Below are positions 55,086-64,000 of a stretch of DNA of 64,000 nucleotides, piece after piece (the stretch's first letter is position 1; each line of letters starts with the position of its first letter). Below the pieces are notes generated by a model, which was not told the origin of the DNA, made no database searches, and was given only the letters and a program-made list of their open reading frames with translations. The stretch is from Pelistega suis (GTDB lineage: Bacteria; Pseudomonadota; Gammaproteobacteria; Burkholderiales; Burkholderiaceae_B): contig NZ_JABGBN010000001.1 in NCBI RefSeq assembly GCF_013133795.1, positions 1 to 64,000 of the forward strand, in the 5' to 3' direction. A program made the position numbers and the translations under genes.

Positions 55086-56411
55086 TTACAACACCATAGC
55101 CGCTATCCAGCCTGATACTAATAACGGTAAGTTATAGTGTAGGAACGTCGGGATAACCGTATCTCGCATATGATCGTGCTGACCGTCAACATTTAAACCA
55201 GCGGTCGGTCCAAGTGTTGAGTCGGAAGCAGGTGAACCAGCGTCGCCAAGTGCACCAGCTGTACCAATAAGAGCCACAGTTGCTGCAGGAGAAAAGCCCA
55301 TCGCAACACATAAGGGTACGTAAATGGCAGCAATAATCGGTAATGTAGAGAATGAACTACCAATACCCATTGTTACGAGTAGACCAACCACAAGCATAGC
55401 AAGTGCAGCCATGCCTTTGCTATTGCCAAAAAGCGCAGCAGAAGCCTCTACTAAGGGTTGAATTTGTTTGGTTTCTTTCATGACTTCGGCAAAACCTTGG
55501 GCGGCAATCATAATAAAACCAATCATTGCCATCATCTTAATACCGTCATTAAAGACATTATCAGCCTCTTTCCAACGCACTACGCCTAAAGCCATAAAGA
55601 CAGCAAAACCTACCATGGCACCAATAAGCAGGGAATCTGTTTTTAGTTGAACGATAAATGATAAAACAATAGCAAATAAGGCCACAAAACTACGATAACG
55701 GGAAGTCTCTGGTGTCTTTGTTTGTTGATTAGCTTGAATATCAATCTCTGTGGTGGTGTATTGGCGAGGCTTACGATAGCTAATAAATACGGCAATCAAT
55801 AGACCAGCAACCATACCCAAGGCAGGGATTGTCATGGTATTAAATAGGTTAACGTCTGAGACATCAAGACCCGCTTGGGTAATATTACCAACAAGAATTT
55901 TTTGTAGGAATATTTTACCGAAACCGTAAGGAAGCCACATATAGGTAGTGACTAGACCAAATGTCATTATGCAGGCGAGTAAACGACGGTCTACTTGCAT
56001 ACGATTGAAGACAAGTAATAGTGGGGGGATAATGAGAGGAATAAAGGCAATATGAATAGGGATAATATTTTGGCTCATAATACTCATCGCGAGAATAACG
56101 AACAAAATCCCCCATTTCACCATGCCACCAGCACTATTTGAGCCATTTAATTTATTAATAACGTTATTGGCTAGCATTTGAGGTAAACCCGAATGAGCGA
56201 TAGCAACAGCAAAAGCACCGAGTAGTGCATAAGAAAGCGCAATTTGCGCACCATTTGATAAGCCTGTTTGGAAGGCCTTCATCGTGGTCGTCATATCTAA
56301 GCCAGCGCTAAGTCCACCAGCAATTGCCCCTAGAATGAGGCTGAGTACCACGTGCACGCGAGCCAGCGACAGAATAAGCATCACTGCTACGGCAATAATA
56401 ACGGCGTTCAT
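55086..56411 (-). CDS. Na+/H+ antiporter-family transporter (NhaC/YuiF type)
   Basis: 441 residues with about 11-12 hydrophobic segments. Family signs: GAIAGGLSAGLDMTTTM near the start, SQNIIPIHIAFIPLIIPPLL, MGIGSSFSTLPIIAAIYVPL and the Asp-rich GALGDAGSPASDSTLGPTAGLN. Members of this family are annotated as Na+/H+ antiporters, though some relatives are amino-acid (histidine) permeases, so function is open. I chose the start at 56411, with AGGAG upstream; an in-frame ATG at 56438 has no site. Confidence 0.8.
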   Translation of the reverse strand: MNAVIIAVAVMLILSLARVHVVLSLILGAIAGGLSAGLDMTTTMKAFQTGLSNGAQIALSYALLGAFAVAIAHSGLPQMLANNVINKLNGSNSAGGMVKWGILFVILAMSIMSQNIIPIHIAFIPLIIPPLLLVFNRMQVDRRLLACIMTFGLVTTYMWLPYGFGKIFLQKILVGNITQAGLDVSDVNLFNTMTIPALGMVAGLLIAVFISYRKPRQYTTTEIDIQANQQTKTPETSRYRSFVALFAIVLSFIVQLKTDSLLIGAMVGFAVFMALGVVRWKEADNVFNDGIKMMAMIGFIMIAAQGFAEVMKETKQIQPLVEASAALFGNSKGMAALAMLVVGLLVTMGIGSSFSTLPIIAAIYVPLCVAMGFSPAATVALIGTAGALGDAGSPASDSTLGPTAGLNVDGQHDHMRDTVIPTFLHYNLPLLVSGWIAAMVL

Positions 56412-56499
56412 TAAAAACTCCTTAAGAAAAATTAACATTTCTGAAGGAGTGTATCACGAAGCAATTATTTGTTACTAAAAAAAGTCATAAAGACGTTAC

Positions 56500-56643
56500 T
56501 TAGCCACCACATGCGCCGCAGCAGCCGCTTTTTGTTGCTTTCTCTTGCGGAGGGGTTTGTTGTGGCTGTTTATTTGAATTCTGAGCGGTGGTTGAGCGCT
56601 GAACTTGTTCAAATTGTGGTTCTTGTTGGTTTTCTTGTGACAT
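56500..56643 (-). CDS. Small Cys-rich protein, 47 residues
   Basis: A short ORF with a good ribosome site (GGAG, six bases before the ATG). The first 38 residues are Gln/Thr/Pro/Lys-rich and look disordered (MSQENQQEPQFEQVQ); the C-terminus is SGCCGACGG. Three Cys in a CC-x2-C pattern with Gly suggest metal or thiol chemistry. I do not recognise a named family and no signal peptide is visible. It lies 88 bp upstream of the antiporter start, same strand. The + strand ORF over it (56469-56708) is its shadow. Confidence 0.7.
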   Translation of the reverse strand: MSQENQQEPQFEQVQRSTTAQNSNKQPQQTPPQEKATKSGCCGACGG

Positions 56644-56747
56644 TGTCATCTCCAAGACGAGTTATTAACACCCTTTATTCTAGAGGAGAGTTAAATGATG
56701 GGGACTAATAGTCACAAGAAATAAAAGCTTTAAAAATGAAAGGGTAT

Positions 56748-57401
56748 TTATACTTCTTTTATAGAAAAGTGGCGAACAATAAATCCTAATGTTCCTTGTA
56801 ATACCCAGCCAACACCTAATGCAAAGACTAATGTACCAATACCAACAATACCACCAAGTAACCAACCCATAAAACACACAGTGGCTTCAATTAATGTACG
56901 GATGGTACCGATTTTCCAGCCTGTCATTTGATATAAACCGACCATTAAGCCGTCACGAGGGCCGGGTCCCATGTGGCAAGTGAGGTAAAAGGCGGAAGCT
57001 GATCCGATTAAGATCACACCAGCCAACATAAACACAATGCGCCAGAGCATTTCAGTAGGGGCTGGTACGATAGAAGCGGTAAAGCCTAAGCCGACAGCAA
57101 TGAGAGAAATATTCAGAATTGTCCCTAGTCCAGGCTTTTGTTTGAAGGGTAGCCAAGTGAGCATCACTCCAACACTGACAAAAAAACTCACCCAACCAAT
57201 GTGCCCCCCTGTTTTGTTTGCAATCCCTTGGGCAAAGACTGTCCAAGGCGTAGAACCTAGATGAGATAAAAGTAACAAACCATCACCAATCCCAAAAATC
57301 AGCAAAGAAATAGAAAGCACGGGCAATGAAGAGGGTGTGGGAATCCAGTGTGATTTCGCAGACCAAGGCGTTTTGGGTAGCGTATGTTTACGTTGACTCA
57401 T
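56748..57401 (-). CDS. YczE/YitT-family membrane protein
   Basis: 217 residues with about five segments. Typical of this group (COG2364) are FGIGDGLLLLSHLGSTPWTVF and TCHMGPGPRDGLMVGL near the middle. In Bacillus YczE-like proteins function is poorly known. A position-specific role cannot be read from context; it stands alone upstream of the small Cys-rich gene on the minus strand. Confidence 0.75.
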   Translation of the reverse strand: MSQRKHTLPKTPWSAKSHWIPTPSSLPVLSISLLIFGIGDGLLLLSHLGSTPWTVFAQGIANKTGGHIGWVSFFVSVGVMLTWLPFKQKPGLGTILNISLIAVGLGFTASIVPAPTEMLWRIVFMLAGVILIGSASAFYLTCHMGPGPRDGLMVGLYQMTGWKIGTIRTLIEATVCFMGWLLGGIVGIGTLVFALGVGWVLQGTLGFIVRHFSIKEV

Positions 57402-57649
57402 GACGGTTTTTAAAAAGAGGGGGAGTTTTTGATTATGGATGAAAAATAAAGAGTAAGAAAGAAAGAGAGGTTTGGTCTAAGAGGAGATGTTGTAAAAATG
57501 CATTATTTGCAATAGAAGATGAAAATCATTCAGACAAAAAGAGGAAAAAATTCATAAAAGCTAAAAGTTATATTGTTATCACCAAAGCTTACTTTTCAGT
57601 TAAAAAAGAGTTTGTTATGCTTATTCCATATTTTTATAGGAAGGTTGAA

Positions 57650-58438
57650 ATGAATAACAAAAAATTATTTAGCACACTTTTATTAAGTTTGGCTGCTGCG
57701 CACAGCGTTAGTGCAGCGGAAGAATTATCGGTAGCAGCTACACCAGTACCGGCGGCTGAAATTTTAGAGTTTATGAAGCCTGCGCTTGAGAAAGAGGGTG
57801 TGGATTTAAAAATTCACGTTTTTACGGACTATATTCAACCTAATCAACAGGTGGCAGATAAACAGGTGATGATGAACTGCTTCCAACATAAACCACATTT
57901 AGACGCATTTAATGCGCGTACAAACGCAGGACTAACACCAGTAGGTTATATTTATGTACCACCATTGGGGGCATATTCTCGCAAGGTTAAGGCGGTTAGT
58001 GAGTTAGCGGAGGGTGCAACAGTGGCTATTCCTAACGATACGACCAATAGTACGCGTGCATTGTTATTGTTAGAGAAGGGCGGTTTGATTAAGCTTAAAA
58101 ATCCAGCAGATTTGCATGCAACGGCGGCGGATATTGTAGAAAATCCGAAGAAGTTAAAATTCCGTGAGCTAGAGGCAGCGACATTACCTCGCGTAGTGGA
58201 TGATGTGGATTTGGCTGTAGTGAATACAAATTATGCATTGGAAGCGAAATTAAATCCAAAAACTGACTCGCTAATTTTGGAAGATGCTAAATCGCCATAT
58301 GCTAATTTATGTGCAACAGATCCTCAGTATAAGGATCATCCTGCAGTCGCTAAATTGATGAAAGTCTGGCATGCACCAGAAACAGTGAAGTTTATCGAGG
58401 AAAAATACAAAGGCACCATTATTCCAGTAGCAAATTAA
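57650..58438 (+). CDS. metQ: Second MetQ/NlpA-family binding protein
   Basis: A diverged copy of the product at 4700, also 262 residues, sharing most of the core (LSVAATP(I/V)P, VFTDY(V/I)QPNQQV, NPKKLKF(K/R)ELEAATLPRV, SPYANL). Signal peptide ends VSAA without a lipobox Cys. It has two Cys absent from copy 1 (NCFQHKP and NLCATD). There are no metNI genes beside it, so it would have to share MetNI or another importer. I chose the ATG at 57650 behind AGGAAGG; the ATG at 57617 has no site. It lies immediately upstream of rplN, as copy 1 lies after rpsJ. Confidence 0.9.
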   Translation: MNNKKLFSTLLLSLAAAHSVSAAEELSVAATPVPAAEILEFMKPALEKEGVDLKIHVFTDYIQPNQQVADKQVMMNCFQHKPHLDAFNARTNAGLTPVGYIYVPPLGAYSRKVKAVSELAEGATVAIPNDTTNSTRALLLLEKGGLIKLKNPADLHATAADIVENPKKLKFRELEAATLPRVVDDVDLAVVNTNYALEAKLNPKTDSLILEDAKSPYANLCATDPQYKDHPAVAKLMKVWHAPETVKFIEEKYKGTIIPVAN

Positions 58439-58462
58439 TACTCAAATAGGGTGTCAAATATA

Positions 58463-58502
58463 CGAAGGCTTGCTTAAATAGGCGAGCCTTTGTTGTTTTT
58501 TC
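58463..58502 (+). terminator. Terminator after the second metQ
   Basis: AAGGCTTGC (58465-58473) pairs with GCGAGCCTT (58482-58490, one G-U) and a TGTTGTTTTTT tail follows. It isolates metQ from the ribosomal genes. Confidence 0.8.
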
Positions 58503-58768
58503 AATCCTTAACGCAAAGATTCTTTGCTAAGGGCTTGAATAAAATAGAAAAAACGGATAGAATATCAAGTCTTCACCTAGAAAAGGCGAAGATAAATAAA
58601 CAGAATCAATCCCAGAGTGAAGCAACTGGTATGGTGAGTTTTTATTGAAAAATCAAAAGCTTACTCATAATAAGTACTTAACTCATACGGGCCCAAAACT
58701 GGTTATATGTAAATGGGAAATCACTCATTTTGGGTGGTTAATGTAACTAAGTTGGAACAGGAATAATC
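58503..58768 (+). promoter_or_regulatory. Promoter and long leader of the rplN (spc) operon
   Basis: TTGAAT (58535-58540), exactly 17 bp, TAGAAT (58558-58563): a good sigma70 promoter, start near 58570. GCAAAG/CTTTGC (58513-58518/58522-58527) is a hairpin just upstream. The leader of about 200 nt before rplN is long for an internal spc gene and holds a CTTCACC/GGCGAAG inverted repeat at about 58570-58590. In E. coli, spc control is by S8 at rplE; no comparable site is claimed here. Confidence 0.6.
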
Positions 58769-59137
58769 ATGATCCAAATGCAAAGCACGCTAGACGTGGC
58801 TGACAACACTGGTGCACGCCGAGTAATGTGCATTAAGGTGCTTGGCGGTTCTAAGCGCCGTTATGCTGCTATCGGTGACATTATTAAAGTTAGTGTTAAA
58901 GATGCTGCACCGCGCGGTCGCGTCAAAAAAGGCGAAGTATACAATGCAGTAGTAGTGCGTACTGCGAAAGGTGTTCGTCGTAAAGATGGCTCATTAATCC
59001 GCTTCGGTGGTAATGCAGCTGTATTGCTAAATGCTAAATTAGAGCCAATCGGTACTCGTATCTTCGGCCCAGTAACACGTGAATTACGTACTGAGCGCTT
59101 TATGAAGATCGTTTCATTGGCACCTGAAGTAATCTAA
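58769..59137 (+). CDS. rplN: 50S ribosomal protein L14
   Basis: Subunit-interface protein, 122 residues, starting [33 protein letters not shown] and containing [17 protein letters not shown]. First gene of the third ribosomal piece; normally it would follow rpsQ, here 45 kb upstream. Confidence 0.98.
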   Translation: MIQMQSTLDVADNTGARRVMCIKVLGGSKRRYAAIGDIIKVSVKDAAPRGRVKKGEVYNAVVVRTAKGVRRKDGSLIRFGGNAAVLLNAKLEPIGTRIFGPVTRELRTERFMKIVSLAPEVI

Positions 59138-59147
59138 GGGGCTGGCA

Positions 59148-59468
59148 ATGAATAAAATTCGTAAGGGTGACGAAGTAATCGTTATCACAGGTCGTGACAA
59201 AAAACGTCGCGGTGTTGTTTTAGCTCGTGTTGATGCTGATCACGTATTAGTAGAAGGTATCAATGTTGTTAAGAAACACCAAAGACCAAATCCAATGACT
59301 GGTGCACAAGGTGGTATCGTTGATAAAACAATGCCAATCCATATTTCTAATGTGGCAATCTTTAACCCAGCAACAGGTAAAGCTGATCGCGTGGGTATCA
59401 AAGAGGTTGACGGTCATAAAGTTCGCATTTATCGCTCCAACGGTGAAGTCGTTGGCGTTAAAGCTTAA
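59148..59468 (+). CDS. rplX: 50S ribosomal protein L24
   Basis: KOW-domain assembly initiator, 106 residues ([34 protein letters not shown]). AAGGGG-type site 8 nt upstream. Follows rplN as in other bacteria. Confidence 0.97.
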   Translation: MNKIRKGDEVIVITGRDKKRRGVVLARVDADHVLVEGINVVKKHQRPNPMTGAQGGIVDKTMPIHISNVAIFNPATGKADRVGIKEVDGHKVRIYRSNGEVVGVKA

Positions 59469-59482
59469 GGAGCAATTTAAGA

Positions 59483-60022
59483 ATGGCTCGTTTCCAAGAT
59501 TTATACAACAACAAGATTGCTGGTGAAATCAAAAAGCAATTTGGTTATGAAAGTGACATGGAAGTGCCTCGCATTACCAAAGTTACTTTAAATATGGGTG
59601 TATCTGAAGCTGTTGCTGATAAGAAAGTTATCGAGCACGCTGTTTCTGACCTAACCAAGATTGCTGGTCAAAAACCAGTAATTACAAAAACTCGTAAAGC
59701 GATTGCGGGTTTTAAAATTCGTGAAAACTATCCTATCGGTTGTATGGTAACTCTACGCGGTCAACGCATGTATGAGTTCTTAGATCGTTTAGTTACTATT
59801 GCTTTACCACGTGTACGTGACTTCCGTGGTATTTCAGGTAAAGCATTCGATGGTCGTGGTAACTACAACGTAGGGGTTAAAGAGCAAATCATTTTCCCTG
59901 AAATTGAGTACGACAAAATTGATGCATTGCGTGGTCTAAACATCAGCATTACAACAACTGCTAAGACTGACGAAGAAGCTAAAGCTTTATTGAAAGCTTT
60001 CGGTTTCCCGTTTCGTAACTAA
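59483..60022 (+). CDS. rplE: 50S ribosomal protein L5
   Basis: 5S rRNA-binding protein, 179 residues ([76 protein letters not shown]). Confidence 0.98.
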   Translation: MARFQDLYNNKIAGEIKKQFGYESDMEVPRITKVTLNMGVSEAVADKKVIEHAVSDLTKIAGQKPVITKTRKAIAGFKIRENYPIGCMVTLRGQRMYEFLDRLVTIALPRVRDFRGISGKAFDGRGNYNVGVKEQIIFPEIEYDKIDALRGLNISITTTAKTDEEAKALLKAFGFPFRN

Positions 60023-60033
60023 GGGGCGATGAC

Positions 60034-60339
60034 GTGGCAAAATTATCACTCATCAATCGTGATATCAAACGTGCTAAATTAGTAGAAAAATTCTCTGCTA
60101 AACGTGCAGCACTTGTAGCGATTATCAACGATCAATCAAAATCAGATGAAGAGCGCTATGAAGCGCGCTTGAAGTTACAACAATTACCGCGCAATGCTAA
60201 CCCAACGCGTATGCGTAATCGTTGTGTAATCACTGGCCGTCCTCGTGGCGTTTTCAGCAAATTTGGTTTAACCCGTCACAAACTACGCGAGATGGCTATG
60301 CGTGGTGAAGTGCCTGGTATGACAAAAGCAAGCTGGTAG
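60034..60339 (+). CDS. rpsN: 30S ribosomal protein S14
   Basis: 101 residues, the longer zinc-independent form without the CXXC pairs of the short zinc type ([27 protein letters not shown]). The start is a GTG at 60034 behind AAGGGG; no ATG fits. Confidence 0.96.
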   Translation: MAKLSLINRDIKRAKLVEKFSAKRAALVAIINDQSKSDEERYEARLKLQQLPRNANPTRMRNRCVITGRPRGVFSKFGLTRHKLREMAMRGEVPGMTKASW

Positions 60340-60350
60340 GAGAAAGAATT

Positions 60351-60746
60351 ATGAGCATGAGCGATCCAATCGCAGACATGTTGACTCGCATCCGCAATGG
60401 TCAGCAAGTCGAGAAGGTTTCAGTATCTATGCCGTCCTCAAAGCTTAAAGTAGCTATTGCTACTGTGCTGAAAGAAGAAGGCTATATCGAAAACTTCGAA
60501 GTTAAAGGTGACAAGACTAAACCTGAACTTGAAATCGAACTTAAGTACTACAATAACCAACCTGTGATTGAGCGTATCGAGCGCGTATCACGCCCTGGTT
60601 TACGTATTTACAAAGGTCGTGCAAGCATTCCTCAGGTAATGAATGGTCTTGGTGTAGCAATTGTATCTACTTCACGCGGTGTAATGACTGACCGTAAAGC
60701 ACGTTCAGTTGGCGTGGGTGGTGAAGTACTATGCTATGTGGCATAA
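60351..60746 (+). CDS. rpsH: 30S ribosomal protein S8
   Basis: 16S rRNA-binding protein, 131 residues ([70 protein letters not shown]). In enterobacteria it represses spc translation. Confidence 0.98.
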   Translation: MSMSDPIADMLTRIRNGQQVEKVSVSMPSSKLKVAIATVLKEEGYIENFEVKGDKTKPELEIELKYYNNQPVIERIERVSRPGLRIYKGRASIPQVMNGLGVAIVSTSRGVMTDRKARSVGVGGEVLCYVA

Positions 60747-60757
60747 GGAGAACAAAT

Positions 60758-61291
60758 ATGTCACGTATTGCTAAGAACCCAGTTATCGTACCTAGTGGTG
60801 TTGAGGTAAAAATCGCTGCTGATAACATCAATGTTAAAGGCCCATTAGGTGAATTAAATCAAGCTTTAACAGGCGACGTAGCTGTTAAGTTAGAAGATGG
60901 TAAAGTAAGCTTTGCTGTTGCTAACGAAACTCGTCACGCTAAAGCAATGTCTGGCACTCTACGTGCTCTAGTTAACAACATGGTTGTTGGCGTGAGCAAA
61001 GGTTTTGAGCGTCGCTTAACACTAGTAGGCGTGGGTTACCGTGCTGCTGTACAAGGCGAAGCTGTGAAACTAGAGTTAGGCTTCTCACATGATGTTGTAC
61101 ATCCACTACCAAAAGGCGTAAAAGCTGAATGTCCTAGCCAAACGGAAATCGTTTTAAAAGGCTTTGACAAACAAGTGGTTGGCCAAGTAGCTGCTAAGAT
61201 TCGCGCTTATCGTCCACCAGAGCCATATAAAGGTAAAGGTGTTCGCTACGCTGATGAAACAGTTATCATCAAAGAAGTTAAGAAGAAATAA
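60758..61291 (+). CDS. rplF: 50S ribosomal protein L6
   Basis: 177 residues, starting [33 protein letters not shown] and ending [16 protein letters not shown]. The ATG at 60758 has AAGGAG upstream; the longer ORF from 60731 lies within rpsH and is not used. Confidence 0.98.
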   Translation: MSRIAKNPVIVPSGVEVKIAADNINVKGPLGELNQALTGDVAVKLEDGKVSFAVANETRHAKAMSGTLRALVNNMVVGVSKGFERRLTLVGVGYRAAVQGEAVKLELGFSHDVVHPLPKGVKAECPSQTEIVLKGFDKQVVGQVAAKIRAYRPPEPYKGKGVRYADETVIIKEVKKK

Positions 61292-61312
61292 TAGCGCAGA
61301 CAAGGAATTACT

Positions 61313-61678
61313 ATGGACAAGAAAGTATCTCGTTTGCGTCGTGCAGTGGCTACTCGCCGCAAGATTGCTCAATTACGTGTACACCGTTTATCAGTGCACC
61401 GTACCAATCTGCACATTTACGCGAACATTATTTCGCCTGAAGGCGACAAAGTGTTAGTGGCTGCTTCTACTCTAGAGCCAGAAGTGCGCAAAGCATTAGC
61501 TGATGGCAAAACAACTGGTGGTAACGTTGCTGCTGCTACATTAGTAGGTAAGCGCGTTGCTGAGAAAGCGAAAGCAGCTGGTATCGAATCGGTCGCATTT
61601 GACCGTTCGGGTTTCCGTTATCATGGCCGTGTAAAAGCGTTAGCAGAAGCTGCGCGTGAAGCCGGTCTTAAGTTCTAA
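61313..61678 (+). CDS. rplR: 50S ribosomal protein L18
   Basis: 5S rRNA-binding protein, 121 residues ([63 protein letters not shown]). Confidence 0.97.
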   Translation: MDKKVSRLRRAVATRRKIAQLRVHRLSVHRTNLHIYANIISPEGDKVLVAASTLEPEVRKALADGKTTGGNVAAATLVGKRVAEKAKAAGIESVAFDRSGFRYHGRVKALAEAAREAGLKF

Positions 61679-61692
61679 GGAAGGATTGTCAA

Positions 61693-62214
61693 ATGGCAAA
61701 AGCACAAGGCAAACAAGCCCCTGAACAAGAGCGCGATGACGGTTTTCGTGAAAAAATGATCGCGGTTAACCGCGTCAGCAAAACTGTTAAGGGCGGTCGC
61801 ACGATGAGTTTTGCAGCGTTAACCGTGGTTGGTGATGGCGATGGTCGCATCGGCATGGGCAAAGGTAAAGCACGTGAAGTTCCTGTAGCTGTTCAAAAAG
61901 CTATGGAACAAGCTCGTCGTGGTATGAAGAAAATCGCTTTAAACAACGGTACATTACATCACACTGTTGTTGGTAAGCATGGTGCATCTACTGTACTTAT
62001 TTCTCCTGCGGCAGAAGGTACTGGTGTAATCGCCGGTGGTCCAATGCGTGCTATTTTTGAAGTAATGGGTGTACGTAACGTTGTAGCTAAGAGCTTAGGT
62101 TCTAGCAACCCTTACAACTTAGTACGTGCTACTCTTAACGGTTTAAACGCTAGCATGACTCCTTCTGAAGTTGCTGCTAAACGCGGTAAAACTGTTGAAG
62201 AAATCCTAGGATAA
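61693..62214 (+). CDS. rpsE: 30S ribosomal protein S5
   Basis: Decoding-fidelity protein, 173 residues, with the [25 protein letters not shown] loop where spectinomycin-resistance changes map, then [17 protein letters not shown]. The 20-residue charged N-terminus ([14 protein letters not shown]) is longer than in E. coli. Confidence 0.97.
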   Translation: MAKAQGKQAPEQERDDGFREKMIAVNRVSKTVKGGRTMSFAALTVVGDGDGRIGMGKGKAREVPVAVQKAMEQARRGMKKIALNNGTLHHTVVGKHGASTVLISPAAEGTGVIAGGPMRAIFEVMGVRNVVAKSLGSSNPYNLVRATLNGLNASMTPSEVAAKRGKTVEEILG

Positions 62215-62218
62215 GATC

Positions 62219-62404
62219 ATGGCACAAAAACAAATTAAAGTAACTTTAGTTCGTTCTGTTATTGGTACTAAAAGCGACCACCGTGCTACGGTACGTGGTT
62301 TAGGTTTAGGTAAAGTAAATAGCAGCCGAGTGTTACTCGATACACCTGAAGTACGCGGGATGATTCGTAAAGTGGATTATCTAGTGTCAGTTTCAGAAGC
62401 CTAA
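62219..62404 (+). CDS. rpmD: 50S ribosomal protein L30
   Basis: 61 residues ([55 protein letters not shown]). Starts 4 nt after rpsE. Confidence 0.97.
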   Translation: MAQKQIKVTLVRSVIGTKSDHRATVRGLGLGKVNSSRVLLDTPEVRGMIRKVDYLVSVSEA

Positions 62405-62414
62405 AGGAATAAAG

Positions 62415-62855
62415 ATGTCTGAAATGCAACTCAACACTTTATCACCAGCTGCAGGTAGTAAGCACGCTAAACGTCGCGTTGGTCGCGGTATTGGCTCAGG
62501 CTTAGGTAAAACTGCAGGTCGTGGTCACAAAGGTCAAAAATCACGTTCAGGCGGCTTCCACAAAGTCGGCTTTGAAGGTGGTCAAATGCCTTTACATCGT
62601 CGTTTACCAAAACGTGGTTTTACACCTTTAAATCAACACTTATACGAACAAGTTCGTTTGTCTGATTTAGAGCGTTTAACTGCTGAAGAAATCGACGTTC
62701 AAGTTTTAAAGCAAGCTGGTGTGATTGGCCAAGCCGTAGCTTACGTCAAGGTTATCAAATCAGGTGAATTAACTCGCAAAGTAGCCTTAAAAGGCATTAA
62801 TGCAACTGCGGGTGCACGTGCTGCTATTGAAGCAGCCGGTGGTTCTCTTGCTTAA
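62415..62855 (+). CDS. rplO: 50S ribosomal protein L15
   Basis: 146 residues ([44 protein letters not shown]-type start; [18 protein letters not shown]). AAAGGAATAAAG site upstream. Last ribosomal gene before secY. Confidence 0.98.
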   Translation: MSEMQLNTLSPAAGSKHAKRRVGRGIGSGLGKTAGRGHKGQKSRSGGFHKVGFEGGQMPLHRRLPKRGFTPLNQHLYEQVRLSDLERLTAEEIDVQVLKQAGVIGQAVAYVKVIKSGELTRKVALKGINATAGARAAIEAAGGSLA

Positions 62856-62868
62856 TTAAGGGGTAAAT

Positions 62869-64000
62869 GTGGCTAAAGCGCAGACAACTAGTCAAGGTGG
62901 CGGTAAAAAATACGGCGACTTAAGACAGCGTCTTGTGTTCCTATTGTTGGCATTGGTGGTGTACCGTTTTGGTACACACATCCCAGTTCCGGGTATTAAC
63001 CCGACTGTGATGCAGCAATTATTTGCTGCGCAATCAGATGGCATCGTAGGCTTTTTCAATATGTTCTCTGGTGGTGCGTTAGAGCGTTTCTCAGTGTTTG
63101 CATTAGGTATTATGCCGTATATCTCGGCATCGATTATCATGCAGCTGATGACAGCCGTTATTCCATCATTAGAAGCGTTGAAAAAAGAGGGTGAAGCAGG
63201 TCGTCGTAAGATTACCCAATACACTCGTTATGGGACAGTTGTTTTAGCTTTATTGCAGGCATTTGGTATTGCCTCTACATTACAAGCTTATATGGCATCG
63301 TATCCAGGGCTTATTTATAGTCCTGGTCCGATGTTCGTATTCACTACCGTGGTTACATTAGTGACAGGTACAATGTTTGTGATGTGGTTAGGTGAGCAAA
63401 TTACAGAACGTGGTTTAGGTAATGGTATTTCAATCCTGATTTTTGCAGGTATTGTCGCTGGTTTACCAGCAGCCTTAGCTGGCATGTTCGAATTAGTGAG
63501 CCAAAATCAGATTGGTGCATTTGCAGCGATTGTGATTTTAGCCCTAGTTATTGTCGTAACGGCATTAGTGGTATTTGTAGAGCGCGGTCAACGTCGCATT
63601 ACAGTGAATTATGCTAAGCGTCAAGTGGGTAATAAGATTTATGGTGGTCAAAGTTCACACTTACCACTTAAAGTGAATATGGCTGGTGTGATTCCTGCGA
63701 TTTTCGCTTCATCGATTTTATTATTCCCAGCGACTATTGCGAATTTGTTCTCAAATGCAAATCAAATTCGTTGGTTAAGCGATCTGTCTGCAGCATTGCA
63801 ACCTGGTCAACCGCTTTACATTACTGTATTTACTGCCTTAATCGTATTTTTCTGCTTCTTCTATACAGCGTTGGTTTTCAATAGCCGTGAGACAGCAGAT
63901 AATTTGAAGAAAAGTGGTGCATTTGTTCCTGGTATTCGTCCGGGGCAACAAACGGCCAAATATATTGATAAAATTCTTATGCGCCTAACTTTAGTGGGTG
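62869..64000 (+). CDS. secY: Protein translocase subunit SecY (3' end outside window)
   Basis: Channel subunit of SecYEG. The frame opens at a GTG (62869) behind AAGGGG; an ATG two bases earlier is in another frame. About 377 residues are visible with at least eight membrane segments: [30 protein letters not shown] (TM1), the IPAIFASSI region, [35 protein letters not shown] and [21 protein letters not shown]. It runs off the window end. Confidence 0.96.
   Translation, partial: MAKAQTTSQGGGKKYGDLRQRLVFLLLALVVYRFGTHIPVPGINPTVMQQLFAAQSDGIVGFFNMFSGGALERFSVFALGIMPYISASIIMQLMTAVIPSLEALKKEGEAGRRKITQYTRYGTVVLALLQAFGIASTLQAYMASYPGLIYSPGPMFVFTTVVTLVTGTMFVMWLGEQITERGLGNGISILIFAGIVAGLPAALAGMFELVSQNQIGAFAAIVILALVIVVTALVVFVERGQRRITVNYAKRQVGNKIYGGQSSHLPLKVNMAGVIPAIFASSILLFPATIANLFSNANQIRWLSDLSAALQPGQPLYITVFTALIVFFCFFYTALVFNSRETADNLKKSGAFVPGIRPGQQTAKYIDKILMRLTLVG

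Noticed and set aside
56469-56708. 79-residue ORF on the + strand
   Set aside because: It lies antisense over the small Cys-rich gene, which has a better ribosome site and composition.
13659-58768. Prophage, integrative element or genomic island with recombinase
   Set aside because: I found no integrase, transposase, tRNA attachment site or flanking direct repeats; the genes have ordinary housekeeping-type families for this group.

Overview
The window is AT-rich chromosomal DNA of a betaproteobacterium. It is most likely a low-GC member of the Alcaligenaceae (a Pelistega- or Oligella-like organism; this assignment is inference). The reasons are the protein sequences of the tuf/S10/spc genes, an L3 protein with a Bordetella-type N-terminal extension, several Bug-type (TctC) solute receptors, and 3-oxoadipate and glutaryl-CoA catabolism. 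I see no transposase, integrase, phage gene, CRISPR array, tRNA or rRNA.

The ribosomal-protein superoperon runs on the + strand along the window but is split into three pieces. Piece 1 is the end of tuf plus rpsJ (2-1126). Piece 2 is rplC to rpsQ (8909-13658). Piece 3 is rplN to secY (58769-64000, secY cut by the window end). Between pieces 1 and 2 lie an MHS-type transporter, metNIQ, a VOC protein, an aromatic-acid-type transporter and rmuC. Between pieces 2 and 3 lie about 45 kb of catabolic and transport genes. Each broken end has its own hairpin terminator (after tuf, rpsJ and rpsQ), and each downstream piece has a leader of its own, with a good sigma70 promoter before rplN.

The 45-kb block reads as modules. 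(a) 13.7-14.1 kb: a 34-bp tandem repeat and inverted repeats beside the rpsQ terminator. (b) 14.1-19.4 kb: betB-betA-betT, choline uptake and oxidation to glycine betaine. (c) 19.7-24.5 kb: gcdH, then convergent pcaIJF with a divergent CatM/BenM-like LysR regulator. (d) 24.6-28.3 kb: two FAD-linked 2-hydroxyacid oxidases and an aldose-epimerase-like protein. (e) 28.5-33.2 kb: a TctB-TctA transporter, a Bug receptor, a hotdog thioesterase and an acyl-CoA dehydrogenase. (f) 33.4-41.0 kb, minus strand: Bug receptor, HMG-CoA-lyase-family enzyme, class III CoA-transferase, LysR regulator, two tandem-duplicated Bug receptors and a glutarate-type CoA-transferase. (g) 41.2-47.0 kb, copper: copZ-copA on +, convergent with a Tat-type propeller protein, PCuAC, Sco and copper nitrite reductase on -; the nitrite reductase has a perfect FNR-type box. 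(h) 47.3-55.0 kb: XRE-cupin regulator divergent from a five-gene oligopeptide-type ABC importer plus a FAD oxidoreductase. (i) 55.1-58.4 kb: Na+/H+ antiporter-family protein, a 47-residue Cys-rich small protein, a YczE-family membrane protein and a second metQ.

The overall picture is an organism that lives on organic acids, aromatic-derived acids and amino acids or peptides, can reduce nitrite, and takes up choline. The least explained items are the split of the ribosomal operon with a repeat array at the break, the propeller protein of the nitrite/copper cluster, the small Cys-rich protein, and the substrates of the CoA-transferase/lyase and ABC/FAD-oxidase modules.
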